A stretch of 12,371 bases of DNA from Deltaproteobacteria bacterium (GTDB lineage Bacteria > Bdellovibrionota > Bdellovibrionia > JABDDW01). Below, piece after piece: positions 1 through 6,769 of this stretch. Both the position numbers and the translations under genes were made by a program. The stretch lies in the NCBI GenBank assembly GCA_013287405.1, contig JABDDW010000046.1:1-12371 (forward strand). The letters run 5' to 3'. Position 1 is the stretch's first letter, and every line of letters begins with the position of its first letter. Under the pieces are notes generated by a model, which was not told where the DNA came from, searched no databases, and worked only from the letters and a program-made list of their open reading frames with translations.

Positions 1-84
1 ATCCCCAAGGTTGCTGAACGTCTGCCCTAAGGGCCAGTTGCAGAATTCGCTGAAAATCGGATTCAAAAATTCCGATACAGATTT
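1..84. other. Left-edge region with two small stem-loops
   Basis: No gene can be assigned here. On the plus strand, frame 1 reads nine codons (IPKVAERLP) and stops at TAA 28-30, which could be the tail of an upstream gene, but this is too short to judge. A GC-rich stem-loop, CTGCCC / GGGcCAG, lies at 22-37 with that TAA in its loop. A second imperfect palindrome lies at 56-76. Neither is followed by a T-run, so they are not typical intrinsic terminators. Confidence 0.3.
56..76. repeat. Imperfect palindrome just upstream of the dihaem cytochrome gene
   Basis: The arms are ATCGGA (56-61) and TCCGAT (71-76), a perfect 6-base inverted match around a 9-base centre, ending 8 bases before the ATG at 85. 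It could be an operator, a leader hairpin that hides the ribosome-binding region, or chance. No clear Shine-Dalgarno sequence precedes that ATG, which makes a role in translation conceivable. This is inference from position only. Confidence 0.3.
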
Positions 85-1833
85 ATGTCTCAGCCCCTTA
101 AGAACGCTATTTTAGGCCTACTCCTTTCGGTGAGCTTCTTATTCCCCGGCGATCACTCGAACGCTTTATATAAAGGCTCTGGCCTCTCTCATTCCGTATT
201 TGAAACAGTGATTACTCAGAACAAAAACGAAATCCCTTATCCTTTTCCGGACCTCGTAAGATTCCTCTTCCAGAAATCAGGAACGTCCAGCCGACGAGTG
301 ACCATGGTTCTTGTTCCCAAATCCCGATCTCTCCAAGCTAAATTTATCGATTTTAAGCATCCCAGGCTCTTAACCTTGGTCGGATACCAATTCCCCACAT
401 TCTTGGGATACGCTCCTACGACCAATCAAATTGAAGTCATCAGTTTTAATTCCAAAGAGGCTCGATTTGAGTTCCATGAAGTCCTAGATTACAAAGAAGG
501 GGGCCATCCTCATCTTGTTCAATCTAATAGAGAGCTTTGTATTCAATGCCACCAACACGGTGGCCCCATATTTCCCCGTGCGCCATGGGGAGAAATGGTT
601 CAAAGAAGAGCAGGCTCAGAAGAAGCTTTCTTTAAGAAACATGGGCATTTTGACCTCATACCCTCCCATCAAAAGGATTTCAATTTAGTGGCCGAGGCCA
701 TCATCAAAGCTTTAGGAAACCAAAAAACATATTACGGGGTTGACCTAAAAAACTACCAATCTAAAGAAGACGCCTTTATCGGTCCAACCTTCCGAGGGCC
801 GGCAGCCACCTATGCTTTCGATCTCCGACTTACCAACTGGAGTGCCCAGAAGAAGTTTATAGGCAAAGTCCTTTGCGGGCAAGATATCGAGTGCCGTTTA
901 AAGCTTCTTAAAACAGCACTTATCCAGCCAGCCGTATGGCTAAAACTCGGCAAGATGGATCATCAGGCCAGGGATCCTATCCTGAAGAATTACTATCAAA
1001 AAGTAACAAGTGAAATCGTTGATCACTATTGGCCTAAGGATGGATTCGAGTACCCATCGCCTGTGCTGCCAGACCGTAGTGCATTGAAAACCAAGAACGG
1101 GAAACCCGTCGGATATTTGATTCGGCCCTTAGTCAAAGGCGCAGATTATACTTTCTTTGACATGCTCAATGATTACCCACCATCTGAATTTTATTATCTC
1201 CATTCCCTCAATCTCATCGATTTTAAAGGCGTGCCTATCGAAGAGTTCCATGCGGAAGAGACAACGGACTCTATGATACTTGATCCGAAGACTCCGCGTC
1301 CGCCCGTCGGCCATATTTCACGGGATCAAGCCGGGGAGTTCCTTTTCTTATCGATCTCTGAGGGGCTCAATTTCTCTATCCAGGACGAAGGTGTCTTAGC
1401 TCCCCTCGAGGTCGAAAAGCTTTCGAAGGTTTTGGAACAATCGAAGTACAGAGAATTCGTTTATCAGTGGCCTCCAAATACAAACCTTGTCATGGCCGAA
1501 GTTCTAAAGGATATGAAAAGATTTAAGGAGTCTGAAGTTTATTTAGCAGCGTCATCGGAGAATATTAACAAGGTCGCCTGGATTTCTGAGGAAAGCCTTC
1601 CCGCACGGAGCGCAATCCACGGAACATTATTCACCCACTACTGTGCCTCCTGCCACCTGCAACAAAATCTTGAAAGTTATAATCTTCCTCTAAACGACTT
1701 GCAAAAACTGGCCCTCGTTCCAAAAATCTGCAAGGATCTTTCGGAAAATAAAATGCCACCGCCAAAGAGTTCAAGGACCCCTACAAGCGATGAGAGAGTT
1801 CAAATGATCTTAGATTTGAAATGCAAAAAGTAG
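85..1833 (+). CDS. Exported protein with two CXXCH haem-binding sites (dihaem cytochrome c family)
   Basis: This 582-residue protein is probably periplasmic or surface-associated and binds two covalent haems. The N-terminus (about residues 1-27) is a hydrophobic signal peptide ending near SNA. The first haem site is CIQCH at 152-156, followed by GGPIFPRAPW. The second is CASCH at 520-524 in a short C-terminal cytochrome c-like module, with Met557 in KMPPP as a plausible axial ligand. About 360 residues with no haem motif separate the two sites, and I do not recognise a catalytic domain there. ATG 85 is the only ordinary start between the in-frame TAA at 28-30 and the signal peptide, although no good Shine-Dalgarno is visible. 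The gene ends 6 bases from the convergent dipeptidase gene. Electron transfer or a haem-dependent oxidoreductase role is likely; the partner is unknown. Confidence 0.8.
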   Translation: MSQPLKNAILGLLLSVSFLFPGDHSNALYKGSGLSHSVFETVITQNKNEIPYPFPDLVRFLFQKSGTSSRRVTMVLVPKSRSLQAKFIDFKHPRLLTLVGYQFPTFLGYAPTTNQIEVISFNSKEARFEFHEVLDYKEGGHPHLVQSNRELCIQCHQHGGPIFPRAPWGEMVQRRAGSEEAFFKKHGHFDLIPSHQKDFNLVAEAIIKALGNQKTYYGVDLKNYQSKEDAFIGPTFRGPAATYAFDLRLTNWSAQKKFIGKVLCGQDIECRLKLLKTALIQPAVWLKLGKMDHQARDPILKNYYQKVTSEIVDHYWPKDGFEYPSPVLPDRSALKTKNGKPVGYLIRPLVKGADYTFFDMLNDYPPSEFYYLHSLNLIDFKGVPIEEFHAEETTDSMILDPKTPRPPVGHISRDQAGEFLFLSISEGLNFSIQDEGVLAPLEVEKLSKVLEQSKYREFVYQWPPNTNLVMAEVLKDMKRFKESEVYLAASSENINKVAWISEESLPARSAIHGTLFTHYCASCHLQQNLESYNLPLNDLQKLALVPKICKDLSENKMPPPKSSRTPTSDERVQMILDLKCKK

Positions 1834-1839
1834 GATCAC

Positions 1840-2580
1840 CTACTCCACGTCAAAATCAAAGTACTTGTCGGTGAACGGTTCGTGCTTAAAGGTGTAGTGC
1901 CACCACTCTGGAGCGAAGTTATTAAATCCATGTTTTTCCATTATGGCTTTTAGAATAAAGCGGTTCTTCCTTTGGTCGGCAGACACTTCAGGCGCCGTCG
2001 TATAAGAGAGTGGGTCAAAACAGGCATACCCTGTTCCCATATCCACGGAATTATCCCCAAAGCGTTGGATCTGGGGAAGCGTACAATTTTTTAATTTCAT
2101 TTCCTCTGAAAAAGTCTCCTGCTTCGCAACTGGCAGTTTGACCAAAGTTAGATCCACGGCGCTCCCTCGGGCATGAGAAGATTTTGATGACAGATATCCC
2201 ACTTGAAAAAGTGTAGATTTAACGGCTTTTGGATAGAATTCTTCCTTCATTTTCTGGTCATCTTTGTCTTTGACCCAATTCACGAGAAAATTGACAGCCT
2301 TCATGGGTCGGTAGCAGTCGTAAACCTTCAACGTAAGGGACATACCCTTAATCTCCTGCTCGACTTCCCCTAGGGCTTTCGCGGCTTCTCTAGTGAGAAT
2401 ACACTTTGCCTTTTTAAAACCAACTATAGGATGGCCAACAAAGTTATGCGATTCTGCAAGACGGATCTCTTGAATAATGTCTGGGGTTACAGTTTGGAGG
2501 TCAACAAACTCAAGGGGTTTTCTTGCTAGAGTCGTGACGGACAAAAAAAATATTAAAAGCATGAGGGGCGATCTTTTCAT
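1840..2580 (-). CDS. Exported D-alanyl-D-alanine dipeptidase, VanX/DdpX-like (peptidase M15D)
   Basis: This is predicted to be a zinc dipeptidase that hydrolyses D-Ala-D-Ala in the periplasm, so it would act in peptidoglycan turnover or recovery of D-alanine. The 246-residue protein starts with a signal peptide (residues 1 to about 19). It then carries the family signatures: CYRP with Arg91; SSHARGSAVDL with zinc ligands His136 and Asp143; and EWWHY with catalytic Glu225 and zinc ligand His228. These match in order and spacing the VanX residues R71, H116, D123, E181 and H184. Length is slightly above cytosolic VanX because of the signal peptide. GGAAAA precedes the ATG. It is the last gene of the ResB-CcsA-cytochrome operon, 15 bases behind the cytochrome gene. 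No VanR/S/H/A partner is present, so glycopeptide resistance is unlikely. A function linking it to cytochrome biogenesis is not evident. Confidence 0.88.
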   Translation of the reverse strand: MKRSPLMLLIFFLSVTTLARKPLEFVDLQTVTPDIIQEIRLAESHNFVGHPIVGFKKAKCILTREAAKALGEVEQEIKGMSLTLKVYDCYRPMKAVNFLVNWVKDKDDQKMKEEFYPKAVKSTLFQVGYLSSKSSHARGSAVDLTLVKLPVAKQETFSEEMKLKNCTLPQIQRFGDNSVDMGTGYACFDPLSYTTAPEVSADQRKNRFILKAIMEKHGFNNFAPEWWHYTFKHEPFTDKYFDFDVE

Positions 2581-2595
2581 TTTTATTTTCCAGTT

Positions 2596-3108
2596 TTAAA
2601 AGTTACTCATCAAGGTCGTTTTGACTCTTTCAGAAAGTTTACCAGCTTCTTTCAAAAGAAGGCTCACGTCCCACATGTTTTCTTCACTTAAATTTCCTTC
2701 GAATCCTGGCATCCCCGTCAGTCGAATGCCGTTTTTCACCTTCCAATAGGTTTCACCGATGGGATCATCCGTCACTCCACCATTGGGTTGAAAAAGTTGC
2801 GGAGGCCGCGGAAAAAGTCCCTGTGCAATGAAGGTTGGAGACTGACTCTCGATTCCGTGACAGACCAAGCAGTTATTCCTATAGGTCTTAGCTCCCTCTA
2901 CCAAATGGGCTTCGTTAACTTTAAAGGGCGGACTCAAAGCCAGAGCCTCCCTGAAAGCTGCATGTAAAGATGCGCGCGCAATAAATCTCTCGAAAGGAAG
3001 GGGGCGGTCTTTTACCGCAACAGGCATTCCGCCTTGAGCGACAAAAAAATATCCTAACAGAGCGGGAGTGGCCAATCCGAGCAAGAAACCTAAGCCAAAC
3101 CTTTTCAC
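2596..3108 (-). CDS. Membrane-anchored monohaem cytochrome c
   Basis: This 170-residue protein has an N-terminal hydrophobic segment (about residues 5-24) that is either an uncleaved anchor or a signal peptide. No lipobox cysteine is present. The class I cytochrome c domain carries CLVCH (80-84; His84 proximal) and TGMPGF with Met133 as the expected distal ligand. The PRPPQLF and ETYWKVKNGIRLTGMPGF blocks are typical of a widespread small cytochrome c family. It probably shuttles electrons on the periplasmic face of the inner membrane. The start is GTG at 3108, with GAGGG about 8 bases upstream; no ATG lies nearby. It sits 12 bases downstream of ccsA and 15 bases upstream of the dipeptidase gene, so co-transcription is likely. 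It is an obvious client of the haem-ligation genes ahead of it. Confidence 0.9.
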   Translation of the reverse strand: MKRFGLGFLLGLATPALLGYFFVAQGGMPVAVKDRPLPFERFIARASLHAAFREALALSPPFKVNEAHLVEGAKTYRNNCLVCHGIESQSPTFIAQGLFPRPPQLFQPNGGVTDDPIGETYWKVKNGIRLTGMPGFEGNLSEENMWDVSLLLKEAGKLSERVKTTLMSNF

Positions 3109-3120
3109 CGGGAACCCTCG

Positions 3121-4770
3121 TCAACCTATGGCAGGCTTTAACCGCTTTTTGTGCGCAATCAAAGCTGCAACCAGAAGAATAAATTGCAAAGACACAAAAG
3201 TGGCGACCGCTGTCGCGCCCCCAGAGGAAAATCCGTAAGAGTGAAGACCGGCAGCAAGAATAAAGTTCACCCCATACCAGGCCATTATCACCAAAAGATA
3301 AGCCACAGTGGATGCCGCAAGAATTCCAAAATTCCTAAGCCAACCTATATATCTTGAATGAAGAATCATTATAAAACCCATATCGGCAATGAGCGCCCAA
3401 GTCTCTTTTGGGTCCCAACCCCAGAAACGCCCCCACGAATAATCGGCCCAAATTCCACCTAAGATAATTCCTGCGCTGATAAGGCAAACTCCGAGCTGGG
3501 CCATCCGGTATGCGTAATGAGCGTAAGTCTTATAAAATTCCTCGGATTGAGGATGTAAAATTGTTTTGATCAAGGCAAAATTCCCTATAAGCATACAAAT
3601 CGTAAATGCGGCATAAGAAATTGTGACCGTAAGAACGTGCAGCGTAAGCCAGTAATTACTGCGCAAAACTGCGACAATGGGATCCATATCGGGACTTAAT
3701 ATTAAAGGAAAATTCTCGGTCAGCAAAAGCACAAGACTACTTCCCAAAAGTAAAAGACCAACCATCGTCTGATTTCTGTAGAGAGCATACAAAATAGTAC
3801 TGAATAAAGTGACTCCAAAAGCCACCCAGAGCATTGTTGTGTACATATTAGTCACGGGAGCAAAGCCCGTTATATAAACTCGGGTAAAGAAGCCTCCAAC
3901 GTGAAAAATCAAAGGGACGGCATAGACTGTAATAATATATTTGGGCTTGACGTTTTTAACGAGCCCGAAGATCAGCATAAGACCTAAACAAAAATAGATT
4001 ATGCCGGCAATGAGAAAGGGTCGTAAATGGCTAAACTTGACTTCAAGGCCTAATTTTGAGCGAAACCCTTTAAACAGATCCGGAACCTGTTGCTCACTGG
4101 CTTGAATGATGAGCTCGTGGGCAGACGCGCCTGCCGTCTCAGGTTCATGTTGCAGGGCTCGCAAATACTGTTTGGCATATTCTATTACAGGGTTTGAAGC
4201 AGAGTTCCCTCCATTTATCCCACTGAAATCCACGGCGCCAAAAAAGTGATTCGCCGAAAGAATTTCTGATGCAAAAATAGCTTGATGATAAGCTTCGAGG
4301 GTATCTTTTTCTAGCGGACTGAGCGAGCGATGATTTTCTTCATCTTTAGCGATCAGGGGCTTAGCCATCTTCTCAAGGCCGGATTGATTTATCTCGCTTA
4401 AAGAATAATAACGTTTAGATTTAGCAAATCCGAGTTGCTGCCTAAGGTCTTTATTTCTAATTTCGATAAACTCCACGGCTCCGCTTCCTTCATAAGTGAT
4501 TAATCCCAGATAGAACTGAATGGGGTTTAATCCCACCGGATGGCGGCTACCGGTTATAAAAAGGGATGCCTCTCTGGCCAGAGAATCAAAAGGTTTGATT
4601 CTACCGTTGTTTTGGACAGGGAGAGTTTCTATGGCCTCTGAATTTATTCTAGAAGCAAAGCTCACAAATTCTTTTTTAGCCAAGTCGGTCATGGATGAAT
4701 TTGTGAGGGTCGGTGTCTGGCCAAAAGCAAATGCACCTAATAACAAAGTTAAAATCGCTAGAGTTTTCAT
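3121..4770 (-). CDS. ccsA: System II cytochrome c maturation protein CcsA/ResC, with extended periplasmic N-terminus
   Basis: This is the haem-handling half of the CcsB-CcsA synthase that carries haem across the inner membrane and ligates it to CXXCH motifs. The protein is 549 residues. It has a signal-like segment (1-17), a periplasmic region to about residue 245 containing NGRIKPFDSLARE, then roughly eight membrane helices. The haem-binding WWD motif WGRFWGWDPKETWAL lies at 446-460. Flanking histidines are His378 (LHVLTVTISYA), His471 and His510 (GLHSYG). Their spacing matches the periplasmic and membrane histidines described for Helicobacter CcsBA. I chose ATG 4770 because its first base overlaps the ResB stop (TAATG) and a G-rich SD (complement of 4781-4786) lies 10 bases upstream. 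A TTG at 4788 would only add six residues before the signal segment. Confidence 0.95.
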   Translation of the reverse strand: MKTLAILTLLLGAFAFGQTPTLTNSSMTDLAKKEFVSFASRINSEAIETLPVQNNGRIKPFDSLAREASLFITGSRHPVGLNPIQFYLGLITYEGSGAVEFIEIRNKDLRQQLGFAKSKRYYSLSEINQSGLEKMAKPLIAKDEENHRSLSPLEKDTLEAYHQAIFASEILSANHFFGAVDFSGINGGNSASNPVIEYAKQYLRALQHEPETAGASAHELIIQASEQQVPDLFKGFRSKLGLEVKFSHLRPFLIAGIIYFCLGLMLIFGLVKNVKPKYIITVYAVPLIFHVGGFFTRVYITGFAPVTNMYTTMLWVAFGVTLFSTILYALYRNQTMVGLLLLGSSLVLLLTENFPLILSPDMDPIVAVLRSNYWLTLHVLTVTISYAAFTICMLIGNFALIKTILHPQSEEFYKTYAHYAYRMAQLGVCLISAGIILGGIWADYSWGRFWGWDPKETWALIADMGFIMILHSRYIGWLRNFGILAASTVAYLLVIMAWYGVNFILAAGLHSYGFSSGGATAVATFVSLQFILLVAALIAHKKRLKPAIG

Positions 4771-6689
4771 TAGGCTTTCGCCCCCCAATTTTGCGCCATA
4801 CGACTGCGCATTAAAGTGAAAGTTATAATTCCAATTATAAGAATGATACTTCCGATATATTTAATCCATCTCCCCGGATCCCAATTCACCGAGAGTATTG
4901 TCGACACGGGCTCCCCAGGTCTCATGATGTAGCTTGCCTGGTAGAGAGTATAACTGTCTTTAACGAGGGGCTCATTCATATGAATATTAATGAGGGGCCC
5001 TACCTTATTAACTTGAACATGGCTCTCGAAACTCATTGGCGTTTCTGTGCCCGGGTAATCCTTCTTGATAAATTGGTCTAGGTATATTTCAAAAGGAAGC
5101 TTAAAGGATTTTCGTCCATAATAAACTTCAATGACCTTTCCATTCATCATTAAGGTCCGTGCGTCTCCTTCTATAAGCCAAAGGGCTTCATCAACGGGAG
5201 CGCCGCCTGGCTTTAGTAGAATGGCACTGGGAGGCATTTCTGTTCTTAATGTCTGCTCGGTAGGCTTCACCTCTTGAGTTTCTGCCCCATTAAAGACAAG
5301 ATCATTCAAAGTGAGCTGCATTCCCATCCAAGGAGTTTGGACCATTTCCCCAGGCTTGACCCATTGCTTTAGAACTTCTGCGTTATTTTTAAGAAGAACG
5401 ACTTCGGCCTTGTCTTGGGTGCCCTCATAAATATGGAATTGAATGACATTACCCCCGGCCATGGCCGCTCCACCCATAGGGCCAGCGCCCGATGCCATGC
5501 CGGCATGGGTACTGTCGTTAGGCATGGGTCCCGACGGTGCGCTATGAGCCATAGGCGCTCCAGGGGCAGCCTCAGATTCTTCGCTGGCCCCATGAGCTCC
5601 GATAGACATGCCTGAGGGCGGCGTTGCCGATGAACGAAATCTGAACTTAAATCCATCAAACCCTTTTGGATTTAGAGAAAAGTCAGGATATTTGGCATAA
5701 ATAACTTCCCGATAGGATTTACCTCCATCTGTGATGGACAACTCTAGAGCCGGGTTCATCCCCTTTTGCCCCCCATCGGCGAGTTTATTTTTTTCCGCGA
5801 CTACAGCTTGTTCGTAATATTTCACTAAAGTCACTTTTAGACTTTGTACCTCGACTCCACCCTTCTTGAGTTGTGAGAGAGGAATGGATTGCACCACCTC
5901 TCCAGACCCGTTCAACACCTCCAGAGAATCTCCGTTCGCAGGTTTGCCCTCACTTGAAGGTTTACGCTTTTCTTCTTTCCGAGGTCCGTCATTCTTTTTC
6001 TCTTCGCCTTTTTTATGGATAACGAGAGAAAGATGAGCGGGGCCCAGTTGAAATTCGGGATTTTGCTGGGAATGAAGCCATTCGTTGACATCAAAAAAAG
6101 GACTCTTCATTCGAAAAGAAACGGCCACGTTCTGAAGACTCCCCGAATTTTCTCCCTTAAAAGTTTTCTCGACTTTTGCAAAGGGGATATAAGTCAGGAT
6201 GCTCACTTTGTCCGCCGTAAGGTCATTTATATTTTTAAAAGAGTCATACCCTGCTTCTTTAAGACGCCTTTCTATACTATAAGTTTCTTTAAGACCTGAA
6301 TCCTTATTTGTTATAGTAAACACAAGGTCCGGAAGAAGAACTTCTCCATTCTGATTTTTTTCTACAATCTGAAGTTGCCCGTCAATTCCCCAAATATTGG
6401 TGACCATGGCTCCAACTAAAAGGGTAAGAAGACCAATATGGGTAATCACAAATCCCGTGTGATGACGTTTATAAGGAATTCGAGATAATGCCGCAAAAAG
6501 AATGTTGACCCACAGTAAGCCTAAGAGGATTTGAAACCAGAAAGTTCTGTAGACAGTGAACCGGGCCATGTCAGTATTATATCGGCTTTCAACGATGGTC
6601 CCCCAAGCAACGGCCACGGTCATTGCAAACATTAGAGGTATAGCCAGCTTGACTGAAGACAAAAACTTAAAGAGCTTATTTTTTTTCAT
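4770..6689 (-). CDS. resB: System II cytochrome c maturation protein ResB/CcsB, with two low-complexity insertions
   Basis: This is the partner of CcsA in System II haem ligation, located in the inner membrane with a large periplasmic loop. The 639-residue protein has three N-terminal membrane helices (about 14-31, 50-69, 79-98) and one C-terminal helix (about 612-628). His84 in the third helix (ITHIGLL) is the likely membrane haem-ligand histidine. The C-terminal part shows the family's NEPL...YTLYQASY and DPGRW blocks just before the last helix. The periplasmic loop holds a Lys/Glu-rich stretch (226-254) and a Gly/Ala/Pro/Met/His-rich stretch (357-413), neither usual for ResB. It is the first gene of the operon, reads away from the divergent region, and is coupled to ccsA by TAATG. 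No strong SD precedes the ATG. Fused CcsBA proteins exist elsewhere; here the halves are separate. Confidence 0.92.
   Translation of the reverse strand: MKKNKLFKFLSSVKLAIPLMFAMTVAVAWGTIVESRYNTDMARFTVYRTFWFQILLGLLWVNILFAALSRIPYKRHHTGFVITHIGLLTLLVGAMVTNIWGIDGQLQIVEKNQNGEVLLPDLVFTITNKDSGLKETYSIERRLKEAGYDSFKNINDLTADKVSILTYIPFAKVEKTFKGENSGSLQNVAVSFRMKSPFFDVNEWLHSQQNPEFQLGPAHLSLVIHKKGEEKKNDGPRKEEKRKPSSEGKPANGDSLEVLNGSGEVVQSIPLSQLKKGGVEVQSLKVTLVKYYEQAVVAEKNKLADGGQKGMNPALELSITDGGKSYREVIYAKYPDFSLNPKGFDGFKFRFRSSATPPSGMSIGAHGASEESEAAPGAPMAHSAPSGPMPNDSTHAGMASGAGPMGGAAMAGGNVIQFHIYEGTQDKAEVVLLKNNAEVLKQWVKPGEMVQTPWMGMQLTLNDLVFNGAETQEVKPTEQTLRTEMPPSAILLKPGGAPVDEALWLIEGDARTLMMNGKVIEVYYGRKSFKLPFEIYLDQFIKKDYPGTETPMSFESHVQVNKVGPLINIHMNEPLVKDSYTLYQASYIMRPGEPVSTILSVNWDPGRWIKYIGSIILIIGIITFTLMRSRMAQNWGAKA
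5451..5621 (-). other. Met/His/Gly/Ala-rich low-complexity segment inside ResB
   Basis: This segment corresponds to ResB residues 357-413. It is dominated by Gly, Ala, Ser and Pro, with Met at 361, 380, 389, 398, 405 and 410 and His at 366, 382 and 395. It has no predicted secondary structure and lies in the periplasmic loop. The spacing of Met and His is reminiscent of copper-binding or haem-contacting loops, but a plain flexible linker is equally possible. Confidence 0.6.
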
Positions 6690-6769
6690 ATTTTTCGTAA
6701 CGTTCCCAAATAATTTGTAGTTGCCTATATTTAATGCCTATGTCTATTGTTACCTAAAAGGTTAGAAAT
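6690..6769. promoter_or_regulatory. Divergent control region between the maturation operon and the barrel-cytochrome operon
   Basis: This 80-base AT-rich gap separates two divergent operons and must hold both promoters. For the plus strand, TTGCCT (6721-6726) and TATTGT (6745-6750) with an 18-base spacer form a weak sigma70-like pair. The heptamer TGCCTAT occurs twice in direct orientation (6722-6728 and 6735-6741, 13-base period), overlapping that pair, and could be an operator for shared control. AAAAGG (6756-6761) is the ribosome-binding site for the TTG start at 6770. No convincing minus-strand promoter can be picked by eye. The promoter assignments are inference. Confidence 0.5.
6722..6741 (+). 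repeat. Direct heptamer repeat TGCCTAT, possible operator
   Basis: Two exact copies of TGCCTAT at 6722-6728 and 6735-6741 are separated by ATTTAA. They sit between the divergent start codons and overlap the putative plus-strand -35/-10 spacer. A 13-base period is compatible with a dimeric regulator, but no regulator gene is in the window to test this. Confidence 0.4.

Noticed and set aside
56..76. T-arm of a tRNA (stem-loop with TTCAAA in the loop)
   Set aside because: The loop is 9 bases and no anticodon, D or acceptor stem can be built around it.
4771..4788. TTG at 4788 as the start of CcsA, adding six residues
   Set aside because: ATG 4770 overlaps the ResB stop as TAATG, has a G-rich SD upstream, and starts directly at the signal-like segment.
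5369..5659. Overlapping ORFs on both strands inside resB and similar ones inside other genes
   Set aside because: They are in alternate frames of well-supported genes, lack ribosome-binding sites and have no recognisable protein features.
6734..6757. Seven-codon leader peptide (ATG CCT ATG ... TAA) before the barrel gene
   Set aside because: It has no ribosome-binding site and no attenuator-like stem-loop; a chance short ORF is adequate.
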